Below are positions 55,581-63,969 of a stretch of 64,000 bases of DNA, one piece after another. The stretch comes from Actinoplanes subtropicus (GTDB taxonomy: Bacteria; Actinomycetota; Actinomycetes; Mycobacteriales; Micromonosporaceae). The translations under genes and the position numbers were made by a program. The notes under the pieces are model-generated. The model was not told the origin of the DNA. It searched no databases and was given only the letters and a program-made list of their open reading frames with translations. How positions within the stretch are numbered: the stretch's first letter is position 1; the number at the start of each line of letters is the position of its first letter. The stretch is from assembly GCF_000721705.1 (NCBI RefSeq), contig NZ_JOJL01000008.1, forward strand, positions 124,001 to 188,000, read 5' to 3'.

Positions 55581-57261
55581 CCAGCGTGATCGCCGCCATG
55601 GTGTCCAGCGACGGGCTGCCTTGGTCCCAGTAGCCGAGGTGGCCCGCGCCGGGACTGCTCCGGAAGGTGTGCGCGCCGAACGCCGGATCGCTCGGGTTGT
55701 GACCGAACCACAGGTCCTTCTGCGGCAGGGCGGCGGCCGGGAAGGCCGGGGCCAGCAGCAGGTCGCGGGCGGCAGCGGCGGGCGCCGGCGCCGCGTACTG
55801 GATGACGTCGCTGAGCGAGGTCGTCGCCCAGACCCGGCCGGTCAGGTCGCGGGCCGAGTCGACGCCGACGCCCGGCGACCCGACGAAGACCACGTTGTCG
55901 GCGGCGAAGCCGCTGGTCGCCGCCTTGCCGACGACCAGCGAGCCATAGCTGTGGCCGATCACGGTCTGCCGCGCCGAGCCATCCGCCCGCAGCCCGTCCT
56001 GGAACCGTCGCAGCGCCGGCGCGCCGGCCTCGGCCCGGCGGGCGCTCGCCGCCTCGTCGACGAAATCGGGGGCGTCGTAGTCGAGCCAGAGCACCGCGCT
56101 GGTCGACGCGGCCGGGGAGATCTCGGTCGCGCGGTCGGCCACCCGCTCGGCCCGGGACAGCTCGCCCTCGAACCGGGCCAGCTCGGCGGTCATCCCGGGC
56201 ACGTGGGTGACCACGTTGTCGGCCCGGTCGGGGTCGCCGAGCGCGAGCGCCACCCGGCCCTCCTCGCTCAGGTCGAGCCGGAGCAGGTAGGCGCGCGGCC
56301 CACGGTCGTCATCCAGCCGGTCGGCCAGCGTGTCCAGCCCCTGCCGCAGCTCGCGCAGCCGACGCCGGTCCCCGGCCGGGGCACTGGTCAGGGCTTGATC
56401 GAGCTCGGCCCGTCGCTCGTCGAGCAGGAGACGGTTGGCCGCGTCGCGGTCGGCCGCCGGGATGCCGTCCAGCGGGGCCAGCCAGCTCGGCTCGGTGACC
56501 AGCAGCCAGTAGCGCTCGGCCGGGGACAGCGCCGCCCACCAGCGGCGCACCTCGGCCGGGGTGGCCGTGCAGGCCGGCCGCTCCGGCCCCGGCGACTGGG
56601 CCGGTAGCCGGCTGGCGCCCTCGATCTCGGCCAGCCGGTCGGCCGCCACGTCGTCGGCCCGGGCCGCGATGGTGAGTGCCGCACTCAGGTCGGCGGAGAT
56701 TGTCGCGCGCTGGGCGGCCATGATCGCGTCGCCCGCGACCGGCCCGGCGTAGATCGCCGCGCCGGTCGCCGCCGGGCCGCGTGCCGGCGCGCCGCTTGCC
56801 GGCGTGCCGGGTGCGGCCGCGCCGGGTGCAGGCGTGCCGCTTGTTGCCGTGCCGGGTGCGGCCGCGGCTGGGTGTGCCGTTCGTGGACCGGCGGATGGTG
56901 CTGAGGCGTCGCGGAGCCGGCCCTCGTCGTCGATCGTCAGGCCGGCCCGGTGCGCGGCGGCCAGGGCGCGGGCGAGCAGACGTTTCGCCCGATCGAGGGC
57001 GGCCGCGAACTCGCTCGCCGTCTGGTCGGCCTGCCAGCACAGGAGACGCACGACGGTCAGGCCGCGGCGCAGGGTGGTCAGCCGGGCCACGGCCGCCGAC
57101 GCCGCCGCACCGGACCAGGCCGTGCCCAGGCGTACGAGATCGGCATGGAGACGGTCGGCGAGCCGGCCCGCCAGGGTGGCCCACCGGCGCCAGGCCCGGG
57201 CGATCCCTCGCCAGCGGGCGGGATCGGCGACCCGCAGCCGGGCGTAGACGGCGGCGCTCAT
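55567..57261 (-). CDS. DUF1023 alpha/beta-hydrolase with WXG-like N-terminus
   Basis: A 564-residue protein. The N-terminal helical part (about 1-125) resembles the WXG100-like start of actinobacterial proteins linked to type VII secretion. A low-complexity Ala/Pro/Gly/Thr linker (about 130-165, many GTPA/GAAAPG units) follows. The C-terminal DUF1023 alpha/beta-hydrolase domain (about 290-520) has the nucleophile elbow GHSYGSL. Substrate is unknown. ATG 57261 overlaps the stop of the small EspC-like gene by four bases, so the two are coupled. Confidence 0.82.
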   Translation of the reverse strand: MSAAVYARLRVADPARWRGIARAWRRWATLAGRLADRLHADLVRLGTAWSGAAASAAVARLTTLRRGLTVVRLLCWQADQTASEFAAALDRAKRLLARALAAAHRAGLTIDDEGRLRDASAPSAGPRTAHPAAAAPGTATSGTPAPGAAAPGTPASGAPARGPAATGAAIYAGPVAGDAIMAAQRATISADLSAALTIAARADDVAADRLAEIEGASRLPAQSPGPERPACTATPAEVRRWWAALSPAERYWLLVTEPSWLAPLDGIPAADRDAANRLLLDERRAELDQALTSAPAGDRRRLRELRQGLDTLADRLDDDRGPRAYLLRLDLSEEGRVALALGDPDRADNVVTHVPGMTAELARFEGELSRAERVADRATEISPAASTSAVLWLDYDAPDFVDEAASARRAEAGAPALRRFQDGLRADGSARQTVIGHSYGSLVVGKAATSGFAADNVVFVGSPGVGVDSARDLTGRVWATTSLSDVIQYAAPAPAAAARDLLLAPAFPAAALPQKDLWFGHNPSDPAFGAHTFRSSPGAGHLGYWDQGSPSLDTMAAITLGTAR

Positions 57262-57545
57262 CGGGTGAGCCGCAGACGGGTGGCGGCGCGGGCGTCGGCC
57301 TCCGCATACGCCGCGGCGGCCACGGCGATCAGGCGCGCCGTCTCGGCCGTACTGGCGCCGAGATGTCGCAGCTGCTGCTGGACGGCCTCGACGGCCAGGG
57401 CCGCCGCATCCGTCGCCCGCCAGCGGGGCGTGCGCTCGGCCGGCGGTGTCTCCGCCGCGGTGGCGCCGACCTCGGCGGCGGTGGTGGTCAGGGCGGAGGC
57501 GGTGCGGCGCAACTCCTCGGTGTCGACCTCGAAATCGGGATTCAC
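57258..57545 (-). CDS. EspC-like / WXG100-related small protein
   Basis: This is a 95-residue, mostly helical, Ala-rich protein: NPDFEVDTEELRRTASALTTTAAEV, then a second helix AALAVEAVQQQLRHLGASTAE. Size and pattern fit the DUF2580/EspC group of type VII secretion-related proteins. GTG 57545 follows GGAGG by 5 bases. It is translationally coupled to the DUF1023 hydrolase. No secretion ATPase is in the window. Confidence 0.75.
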   Translation of the reverse strand: MNPDFEVDTEELRRTASALTTTAAEVGATAAETPPAERTPRWRATDAAALAVEAVQQQLRHLGASTAETARLIAVAAAAYAEADARAATRLRLTR

Positions 57546-57611
57546 GGCAACCTCCAAGCCGGGGCAACGGGATGCGCCGACGTTAGGCGCCGGCGACCGT
57601 GATCGGGGGCG

Positions 57612-57655
57612 CCTGTGGACAACCGCGCGGGTCTGGCCCATGGGTTGTCCACAGG
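57612..57655. promoter_or_regulatory. Inverted pair of DnaA boxes before acpS
   Basis: CCTGTGGACAACC (57612-57624) and GGTTGTCCACAGG (57643-57655) form a perfect 13-bp inverted repeat with an 18-base spacer. Each arm contains TTGTCCACA, the consensus DnaA box of high-GC actinobacteria. They lie in the divergent gap between the EspC-like gene and acpS. Confidence 0.7.
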
Positions 57656-57723
57656 GCCTTGCCGCAGCTCCGGCGGTGCGCTACGGCGCAGCGCCGCCCG
57701 ATCGGGACCGATAGGGTTGGGCC

Positions 57724-58092
57724 GTGATCGTGGCTGTCGGCATCGATGTCGTCCTGGTGGACCGCTTCGCCCGCGCCCTCGACCGGACCCCGCTGCTGGG
57801 GGTCCGACTCTTCACCGAGGACGAGCGGGTGACCGGCTCCGGCAACCCACGGTCGGCCGAGTCGCTGGCCGCCCGGTTCGCCGCCAAGGAGGCCGTGGCG
57901 AAGGCGCTGGGCGCGCCGGCCGGCCTGCTCTGGCACGACTGCGAGATCGTCGCCGATCCGGATGGCCGTCCGTGGTTGACCGTCTCGGGTACGGTCGCCG
58001 CGGCCGCGGCGGCGCGTGGCATCTCTCGATGGCATCTCTCGCTCTCGCACGACGGCGGGATCGCCTCGGCGATGGTCGTGGCGGAGTCCTGA
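57724..58092 (+). CDS. acpS: Holo-[acyl-carrier-protein] synthase
   Basis: AcpS, 122 residues, transfers phosphopantetheine to [16 protein letters not shown] (metal-binding Asp) and [13 protein letters not shown] (Glu of the active site) and [16 protein letters not shown] are the three family motifs. GTG 57724 has TAGGGT (57712-57717) 6 bases upstream and no ribosome site, so a leaderless start is probable. It is followed by the NAD(P)HX repair gene after 72 bases, a common actinobacterial order. Confidence 0.96.
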   Translation: MIVAVGIDVVLVDRFARALDRTPLLGVRLFTEDERVTGSGNPRSAESLAARFAAKEAVAKALGAPAGLLWHDCEIVADPDGRPWLTVSGTVAAAAAARGISRWHLSLSHDGGIASAMVVAES

Positions 58093-58164
58093 CCAGCGCG
58101 AACGCGAAACTGTCGTACCCGGGGCCTAAAACCGACGGCAGCACCGAGATGGCTTGGAGGGCAG

Positions 58165-59613
58165 ATGCGGCAGGCATGGCGGGTCGCCGACGTGCGGGCG
58201 GCCGAGAAGGCGTTGATGGCGACGCTGCCGGAGGGCACGCTCATGCAGCGGGCCGCGGCCGGCCTGGCCCGCCGATGCGCGCTGCTGCTGGAGGACGACG
58301 GCGGCGTCTACGGCGCCCGGGTGGTGCTGCTGGTGGGCAGCGGCGACAACGGCGGCGACACGCTGTATGCCGGGGCCGCCCTGGCCCGGCGCGGCGCCCA
58401 GGTGCGGGCCATCCTGCTGCGCCCCGACCGGGTCCACCTCGCCGGCTTGGCGGCGTTGCGCGCGGCCGGCGGCTTCACCGTGCGTGACCTGCCCGAGCGG
58501 GCCGATCTCGTGCTCGACGGCATCGTCGGCATCGGGGCGAGCGGTGGCCTGCGCCAGCCGGCGGCCGGCCTGGTCGCCCGGTTGGGTGACCTGCGCGGGC
58601 GTTCCGGCCGGCGGCCCGCGGTGGTCGCGGTCGACGTGCCGAGCGGCGTCGCGGTCGACACCGGCGACGTGCCCGGTGAGGCGGTCACCGCCGACGTCAC
58701 GGTCACCTTTGGCTGCCTCAAGCCGGCCCACGTGGTCGGGCCGGCCGCCGTGCGCTGCGGTCAGGTCGAGCTGGTCGACATCGGTCTCGGGCCGGTGCTG
58801 CGGGCCGACCCGGCGGTGCACGTGCCGGATGCGGCGGATATCGCCGGCTGGTGGCCGACCCCCGGCGCGGAATCCGACAAGTACACCCGGGGCGTCGTCG
58901 GCATCGCGACCGGCTCGGCGAAGTATCCGGGCGCCGCCCTGCTCTCGGTGAGCGGCGCGCTGGCCGGCCCGACCGGCATGGTGCGCTACGCCGGCAGCGC
59001 GTATGCCGACGTCGTCCGGGCGCACCCCTCGGTGGTCGCGGTGAACAAGGTGGGCGCGGCCGGCCGGGTGCAGGCCTGGGTGTGCGGCTCCGGGCTCGGC
59101 ACCGACGACGAGTCGCGGACGACGCTGCGCAGCGTGCTGGCCACCTCGGTGCCGGTGGTGCTGGATGCCGACGCGCTGACGCTGCTGGTGGACGGCAGCC
59201 ACGCCGAGGACCTGCGCCGGGACGCACCGTTGGTGATCACCCCGCACGACGGCGAGTTCAAGCGGCTGGCCGGGGAGTCGCCGGGTGCCGACCGGGTCGG
59301 CGCCGCGTGCCGGCTGGCCGCCTGGATCAACGCGGTGGTGCTGCTCAAGGGCGACCGGACGATCGTGGCGACCCCGGCCGGCGAGGTCTGGGCCAACCCG
59401 ACCGGCAGCTCGGCGCTGGCCACTGCGGGCAGCGGCGACGTGCTCGCCGGCCTCCTCGGGTCGCTGCTGGCCGGCGGCCTCCCGCCGGAGCGGGCGGCGG
59501 TCGCGGCGGCGTATGCGCACGGTCTCGCCGGCCGCTGGGCCGCTCAGCACGGCCCGGTCACGTCGCCCGATGTCGCCGCCGCGCTGCGACCGACGCTCGC
59601 GGCGCTGCTATGA
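58165..59613 (+). CDS. nnrD: Bifunctional NAD(P)H-hydrate epimerase/dehydratase
   Basis: This 482-residue fusion repairs hydrated NAD(P)H. The N-terminal epimerase (YjeF_N, about 1-215) has VLLVGSGDNGGDTLYAG and VAVDVPSGV. The C-terminal dehydratase (about 225-482) is ribokinase-like, with VLDADALTLL, ITPHDGEFKRL, VVLLKGDRTIV and TAGSGDVLAG. GGAGGG precedes ATG 58165. The next ORF begins at ATG 59610 within its stop. Confidence 0.96.
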   Translation: MRQAWRVADVRAAEKALMATLPEGTLMQRAAAGLARRCALLLEDDGGVYGARVVLLVGSGDNGGDTLYAGAALARRGAQVRAILLRPDRVHLAGLAALRAAGGFTVRDLPERADLVLDGIVGIGASGGLRQPAAGLVARLGDLRGRSGRRPAVVAVDVPSGVAVDTGDVPGEAVTADVTVTFGCLKPAHVVGPAAVRCGQVELVDIGLGPVLRADPAVHVPDAADIAGWWPTPGAESDKYTRGVVGIATGSAKYPGAALLSVSGALAGPTGMVRYAGSAYADVVRAHPSVVAVNKVGAAGRVQAWVCGSGLGTDDESRTTLRSVLATSVPVVLDADALTLLVDGSHAEDLRRDAPLVITPHDGEFKRLAGESPGADRVGAACRLAAWINAVVLLKGDRTIVATPAGEVWANPTGSSALATAGSGDVLAGLLGSLLAGGLPPERAAVAAAYAHGLAGRWAAQHGPVTSPDVAAALRPTLAALL

Positions 59614-59951
59614 CCACGCGGAGTGCGCCCCCGACCGCGCGGAGTGCGCCCCCGACCGCGCGGAAGGCGCCCCCGACAGCGCGGAAGGCGCCTCTGACCG
59701 CGCGGGGTGCGCCTCTGACCGCGCGGGGTGCGCCCCTGACCGCGCGGGGTGCGCCCCTGACCGCGCGGGGTGCGCCCCTGACCGCGCGGGGTGCGCCTCT
59801 GACCGCGCGGGGTGCGCCCCTGACCGCGCGGGGTGCGCCCCCGACCGCGCGGGGTGCGCCCCCGACCGCGCGGAAAGCGCTCACGGCCAAGCGGAAAGAG
59901 CTGCTCCGACCGCCAGGAAGGCTGTTCTTCACCGGGAAAACCGATAAGTAG
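59610..59951 (+). CDS. Heptapeptide-repeat basic protein, coupled to nnrE/D
   Basis: This 113-codon ORF starts at ATG 59610 in a perfect ATGA overlap with the nnrE/D stop and ends at TAG 59949-59951, just before the alr -10 box. After MTTR come twelve heptads of the form xAPLTAR or xAPPTAR (x is S, K or G), then KALTAKRKELLRPPGRLFFTGKTDK. The product would be very basic and disordered. The stop-start overlap supports translation. Against it, all six frames of such a GC-rich 21-bp repeat tend to stay open. No known family is recognised. Confidence 0.5.
   Translation: MTTRSAPPTARSAPPTARKAPPTARKAPLTARGAPLTARGAPLTARGAPLTARGAPLTARGAPLTARGAPLTARGAPPTARGAPPTARKALTAKRKELLRPPGRLFFTGKTDK
59622..59873 (+). 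repeat. 21-bp tandem repeat, 12 units
   Basis: Twelve units of the type GGTGCGCCCCTGACCGCGCG plus one base repeat with an exact 21-bp period over 252 bp. Middle units are almost identical; outer units vary (AGT, AAG for the first codon, CCG for CTG), as in repeats growing from the centre. Confidence 0.95.
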
Positions 59952-59954
59952 GCT
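59949..59954 (+). promoter_or_regulatory. Predicted -10 box for leaderless alr
   Basis: TAGGCT, a very good actinobacterial -10, lies exactly 7 bases before ATG 59962. It overlaps the TAG stop of the repeat ORF. Confidence 0.6.
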
Positions 59955-59961
59955 GGGAATC

Positions 59962-61095
59962 ATGTGGCAGGCCGAGGTCCGGATCGATCTGGACGCCATC
60001 CGGGACAACGTGGCGCTGATGCGCGCCGGCACCACCGCCGAGGTGATGGCGGTGGTGAAGGGCGACGGCTACGGGCACGGCATGCTGCCGTCCGCCCGGG
60101 CGGCGCTGGCCGGCGGCGCGACCTGGCTGGGCGTGGCCACCCTCGAGGAGGGTCTCGTGCTGCGCCGGGCCGGCCTGGACGTGCCGGTGCTGGCCTGGCT
60201 GCATTCGCCGGGCCAGGCGCTGCACGAGGGCGTGACAGCCGGTATCGACCTGTCCGCGAGCACGCTGGGGCTGATCGACGAGCTGGTCACGGCCGCGCGC
60301 CGGGCGGAGCGGCAGGCCCGCGTCCACCTCAAGCTGGACACCGGGCTGTCCCGCGGCGGCGCCACCGCGGCCGAGTGGCCCGCCGTGCTGGAGGCGGCCG
60401 CGAAGGCGCAGGCCGACGGCGACATCGACGTGGTCGGCGTGTGGAGCCACTTCATCAGCTCGGACCTGCCCGACGACCCGACGGTCGACCACCAGCTGGC
60501 CGCGTTCGCCGACGGGCTGGCCGTGGCCGAGCGGTACGGCATCAACCCGCGGTATCGGCACATCGCCAACTCGGCGGCCACGCTGGCCCGCCCCGACGCC
60601 CACTACGACCTGGTCCGGCCGGGCATCGCCTGTTACGGCCTGTCACCGGTCGCGGGGCGGCAGTTCGGGCTGCGGCCGGCCATGACCGCCCGGGCCCGGG
60701 TCGCGCAGACCAAGCGGGTGCCGGCTGGGCAGGGCGTGTCGTACGGTCACACGTACTACACCGAGCGGGAGACGACGCTGGCCCTGGTGCCGCTCGGGTA
60801 TGCCGACGGGGTGCCGCGCGCCGCCTCGAACGCCGGACCGGTGCAGCTGGGCGGCAAGCGGCGCCGGGTGGCCGGCCGGGTCTGCATGGACCAGATCGTG
60901 CTCGACGTCGGCGACGACGAGGTGGCGGCCGGCGACGTGGCGACGCTGTTCGGGCCGGGCGACGACGGCGGCCCGACCGCCGACGACTGGGCCGAGGCGG
61001 CCGGCACGATCAACTACGAGATCGTCACCCGGTTCGGCAGCATGCGAGTGCCCCGCGTGTACGACGGCGACGCGGCGACGGGGGCCGCCGCGTGA
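59962..61095 (+). CDS. alr: Alanine racemase
   Basis: Alr, 377 residues, makes D-alanine for peptidoglycan. Lys33 in AVVKGDGYGHG binds PLP, and Tyr261 in GVSYGHTYYTE is the second catalytic base. HLKLDTGLSRGG, the RHIANSAATLARP block and VCMDQIVLDVG are typical. ATG 59962 fits the family start MWQAEVRIDLDAIRDN and the TAGGCT box; earlier in-frame starts read into the repeat. Its stop overlaps the next gene by four bases. Confidence 0.97.
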   Translation: MWQAEVRIDLDAIRDNVALMRAGTTAEVMAVVKGDGYGHGMLPSARAALAGGATWLGVATLEEGLVLRRAGLDVPVLAWLHSPGQALHEGVTAGIDLSASTLGLIDELVTAARRAERQARVHLKLDTGLSRGGATAAEWPAVLEAAAKAQADGDIDVVGVWSHFISSDLPDDPTVDHQLAAFADGLAVAERYGINPRYRHIANSAATLARPDAHYDLVRPGIACYGLSPVAGRQFGLRPAMTARARVAQTKRVPAGQGVSYGHTYYTERETTLALVPLGYADGVPRAASNAGPVQLGGKRRRVAGRVCMDQIVLDVGDDEVAAGDVATLFGPGDDGGPTADDWAEAAGTINYEIVTRFGSMRVPRVYDGDAATGAAA

Positions 61096-62168
61096 GCCCG
61101 AAGATCCCGCGGCGGCGGGCCAAACAGGTCGGCATCGCCGGCGCCGCGATCGGCGTGGTGGCGGCCGGCCTGGCCACGGCGTTCGCGGTCGAGCGCACCC
61201 TGGTCCGCCGCTCGGTCAACGCCCCCGGCGACCCCTACGCCGACGAGTCGTTCGCCGACCAGCCGTTCGACGCGGAGCTGACCGTCACCGCGGCCGACGG
61301 CACCGAGCTGCACGTCGAGATCGTCGAGCCGACCGCGCCCACCGACAAGCCGACGATCGTCTTCGTGCACGGCTTTGCGCTGGACATGGGCACCTTCTAC
61401 TTCCAGCGCCAGATGTTCACCGAGCGGGGCGACCATCGGCTGGTCTTCTACGACCAGCCCGGGCACGGCCGGTCCAGCAAGCTGAAATCCGGTAACTACG
61501 ACATCTCGACGCTCGGCGAGTCGCTCGCCGCGGTGCTGGATGCCACCGTGCCGGACGGCCACATCATCCTGGTCGGGCACTCGATGGGCGGCATGACCAT
61601 CATGTCGTTCGCGGAAAAGTATCCGGAGTGGTTCGGCAACCGGGTCACCGGCGTGGTACTGATCTCCACCTCGGCACGCCTGATCGACCGAGCCAAGCTG
61701 GCCCTGCCGTCGCTGGTCGCGCGGGCCAGCGCGCCGTTCTTCCCGCTCTGGGGCACCGCCGCGCACCTGGGCGGCAACGTGATCGAGCGGGCCCGGTTCG
61801 CCTCCTCCGACCTGGCCTGGCTGCTCACCCGGCGGTACGGCTTCGGCGACGCCAAGCCGAGCCCGTCGTTGGTCTCCTTCGTGGAGGGGATGAACTCCAA
61901 GACCTCGGTCGAGACGCTGACCAAGTATCTGAACACGCTGTACAACCACAATCGCTACCCGGCGCTGGCGGCGCTGCGCGGCGTGCCGGTCCTGGTGATC
62001 GTGGGCGACAAGGACTACCTGACCCCGGTGAGCCACTCCGAGGAGATCATCAAGCGGCTGCCCGACGCCCGCATGGTCAAGATCGAGGACAGCGGCCACG
62101 TCGTGATGTTGGAGAAGTCGGACGAGGTCAACGCCGCGATGCTGCCCTTCGTGGAGAAGATCTCATGA
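61092..62168 (+). CDS. Membrane-anchored alpha/beta-hydrolase
   Basis: This is a 358-residue alpha/beta-hydrolase with a basic start and one N-terminal hydrophobic helix (about 14-36). The oxyanion region is FVHGFALDMG. The nucleophile is Ser164 in GHSMGG. The acid is Asp in GDKDYLTP and the base His in DSGHVVMLE. A gene of this kind between alr and tsaE is usual in actinobacteria; substrate unknown. GTG 61092 overlaps alr, and its stop overlaps tsaE. Confidence 0.92.
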   Translation: MSPKIPRRRAKQVGIAGAAIGVVAAGLATAFAVERTLVRRSVNAPGDPYADESFADQPFDAELTVTAADGTELHVEIVEPTAPTDKPTIVFVHGFALDMGTFYFQRQMFTERGDHRLVFYDQPGHGRSSKLKSGNYDISTLGESLAAVLDATVPDGHIILVGHSMGGMTIMSFAEKYPEWFGNRVTGVVLISTSARLIDRAKLALPSLVARASAPFFPLWGTAAHLGGNVIERARFASSDLAWLLTRRYGFGDAKPSPSLVSFVEGMNSKTSVETLTKYLNTLYNHNRYPALAALRGVPVLVIVGDKDYLTPVSHSEEIIKRLPDARMVKIEDSGHVVMLEKSDEVNAAMLPFVEKIS

Positions 62169-62635
62169 CTGGCGAAATGAAGCTCGCCACCGTCGAGGAG
62201 ACACAAGCCTTCGGCAAACGGCTGGCCGCGATTCTGCGCGCCGGCGACCTGGTGCTGCTCACCGGCCCGCTCGGGGCCGGCAAGACGGCGCTCGTGCAGG
62301 GCATCGGCGCCGGGCTCGGAGTGGCGGGCGCGATCACCTCGCCGACCTTCGTGATCGCCCGGCTGCATCGGGGCCCGGTCCCGCTGGTGCACGCCGACGC
62401 GTACCGTCTCGGCGACCGGCCCGACCCGCGCGCCGAGATCGACGACCTCGACCTGGACGCCTCGGCCGAGGAGACGGTCACCGTCGTCGAGTGGGGCGCC
62501 GGCCTGGTCGAGCAGCTCAACGACGAATACCTGCAGGTCCGGCTCGACCGGCTGGACGACGACACCCGAGTGGTGGAGCTGGTGCCGCACGGCGGCGACT
62601 GGGCCGCCCGCATAGGACGACTGGAGACCACGTGA
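62165..62635 (+). CDS. tsaE: tRNA threonylcarbamoyladenosine biosynthesis ATPase TsaE
   Basis: TsaE, 156 residues, is the P-loop ATPase partner of TsaB-TsaD in making t6A37 of tRNA. The P-loop is GPLGAGKTA (34-42); SPTFVIARLH and VHADAYRL and VVEWGAGL follow the family order. ATG 62165 is coupled by ATGA; ATG 62177 is an alternative. The stop overlaps the ung GTG. Confidence 0.96.
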   Translation: MTGEMKLATVEETQAFGKRLAAILRAGDLVLLTGPLGAGKTALVQGIGAGLGVAGAITSPTFVIARLHRGPVPLVHADAYRLGDRPDPRAEIDDLDLDASAEETVTVVEWGAGLVEQLNDEYLQVRLDRLDDDTRVVELVPHGGDWAARIGRLETT

Positions 62636-63306
62636 ACCTGCCTGACCTGCTGCCGGCCGAGTGGCGGGACGAGTTGGCCCCCTTCCTGGACGCCGACGCG
62701 ACCGCGGCGCTGGGCGCGTTCGTGGCCGCCGAGTACGCGGCGCACACGATCTATCCCCCGATCGAGGACCTGTTCGCGGCGTACCGGCTGTGCTCGCCGG
62801 CCGAGACCCGGGTGCTGATCCTCGGGCAGGACCCCTACCACGGCCCGGGCCAGGCGCACGGGCTCAGCTTCAGCGTGCGCGACGGCGTACGGATCCCGCC
62901 GTCGCTGCGCAACATCTTCAAGGAACTCGCCGAGGATGTCGGGGTCGCGCCGCCGACCTCCGGCGACCTCACCGGCTGGGCCCGGCAGGGCGTGCTGCTG
63001 CTCAACGCGGTCCTCACGGTTCGGGGCGGGGCTGCCGCTTCGCATGCCGGCAAGGGCTGGGAGGCGTTCACCGACGCCACGATCCGGGCGCTGAATGCCC
63101 GTACCGACCGGGTGGTTTTCCTGCTCTGGGGTGGCTACGCCCGGAAGAAGGCCGCCCTGATCACCAACCCGGCGCACGCCGTGCTCGAGGCCGGCCATCC
63201 CAGCCCGCTCAACCGGGAGGGCTTCCGCGGGGTCCGCCCGTTCAGCGCGGCCAACAAGGCGCTCGCCGACGGCGGCCGCCCGCTGGTCGACTGGGATCCG
63301 CGTTAG
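62632..63306 (+). CDS. ung: Uracil-DNA glycosylase
   Basis: Family 1 UDG, 224 residues, removes uracil from DNA. Asp67 in LGQDPYHGPGQAHGLSFSV is the catalytic water-activating residue and His189 in HPSPL the second catalytic residue. The LLLNAVLTVR and FLLWGGYARKK blocks are standard. GTG 62632 is in a GTGA overlap with tsaE, so ung has been placed inside the tsaE-tsaB-rimI string and is translationally coupled to it. Confidence 0.97.
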   Translation: MNLPDLLPAEWRDELAPFLDADATAALGAFVAAEYAAHTIYPPIEDLFAAYRLCSPAETRVLILGQDPYHGPGQAHGLSFSVRDGVRIPPSLRNIFKELAEDVGVAPPTSGDLTGWARQGVLLLNAVLTVRGGAAASHAGKGWEAFTDATIRALNARTDRVVFLLWGGYARKKAALITNPAHAVLEAGHPSPLNREGFRGVRPFSAANKALADGGRPLVDWDPR

Positions 63307-63315
63307 GGTCGGCTC

Positions 63316-63969
63316 GTGCTCGTACTCGCCTTGGACACCGCGACCCCCGCGTCGACGGCCGCGCTGGTGGAGGTCACCGCCGACGGCCTGCGCGGGGTCG
63401 CCGAGCGGCGCACCGTCGACCCCCGAGCGCACGGCGAGAAACTGGCGCCCGAGATCGCCGCGATCCTGGCCGACCACGACGTCCGGCCGCGCGACCTGAC
63501 CGCGATCGTGGCCGGCGTCGGGCCGGGCCCCTTCACCGGCCTGCGGGTCGGGCTGGCGACGGCCGCGAGCATGGCGCAGGCGCTGGACATTCCGACGTAC
63601 GGCGTGTGCTCGCTGGACGGTCTGGGCCGGGCCGCCGGGCCGGGCCGGGTGCTGGTCGCCACCGACGCGCGCCGAAAGGAGATCTACTGGGCGGCCTATG
63701 TGGACGGTGAGCGCGTCGAGGGCCCGGAGGTGAGCAAGCCGTTCCCCGTACGGGAGCAAGAAAGGGTGGTGGGCGAGGGCGGCCTCAAATATGGCGACAT
63801 CTTCGGCGTACCGGTGGAAGAGCATTTGCTTTATCCACCCGGCGCGGCCCTCGTCGCCCTCGCGGCCGACCGGATTAGCCGGGCCGCGCCGAGCGAGCCA
63901 CTCACGCCCCTCTACCTGCGGCGCCCCGACGCGGTCGAGCCGACGACCCGGAAATCCGTGCTGACTTGA
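63316..63969 (+). CDS. tsaB: tRNA threonylcarbamoyladenosine biosynthesis protein TsaB
   Basis: TsaB, 217 residues, is the scaffold partner of TsaD in t6A synthesis. VLALDTATPASTAAL, HGEKLAPEI and GVGPGPFTGLRVGLATA are typical. GTG 63316 has TAGGGT (63304-63309) 6 bases upstream and no ribosome site; the ung stop lies 9 bases upstream, so it may have its own leaderless message. Its stop shares one base with the next start. Confidence 0.96.
   Translation: MLVLALDTATPASTAALVEVTADGLRGVAERRTVDPRAHGEKLAPEIAAILADHDVRPRDLTAIVAGVGPGPFTGLRVGLATAASMAQALDIPTYGVCSLDGLGRAAGPGRVLVATDARRKEIYWAAYVDGERVEGPEVSKPFPVREQERVVGEGGLKYGDIFGVPVEEHLLYPPGAALVALAADRISRAAPSEPLTPLYLRRPDAVEPTTRKSVLT

Noticed and set aside
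59622..59873. CRISPR or satellite-type array of 21-bp units
   Set aside because: No spacers, period equals seven codons, and it lies in a coupled open frame; it is better described as a coding-style tandem repeat.
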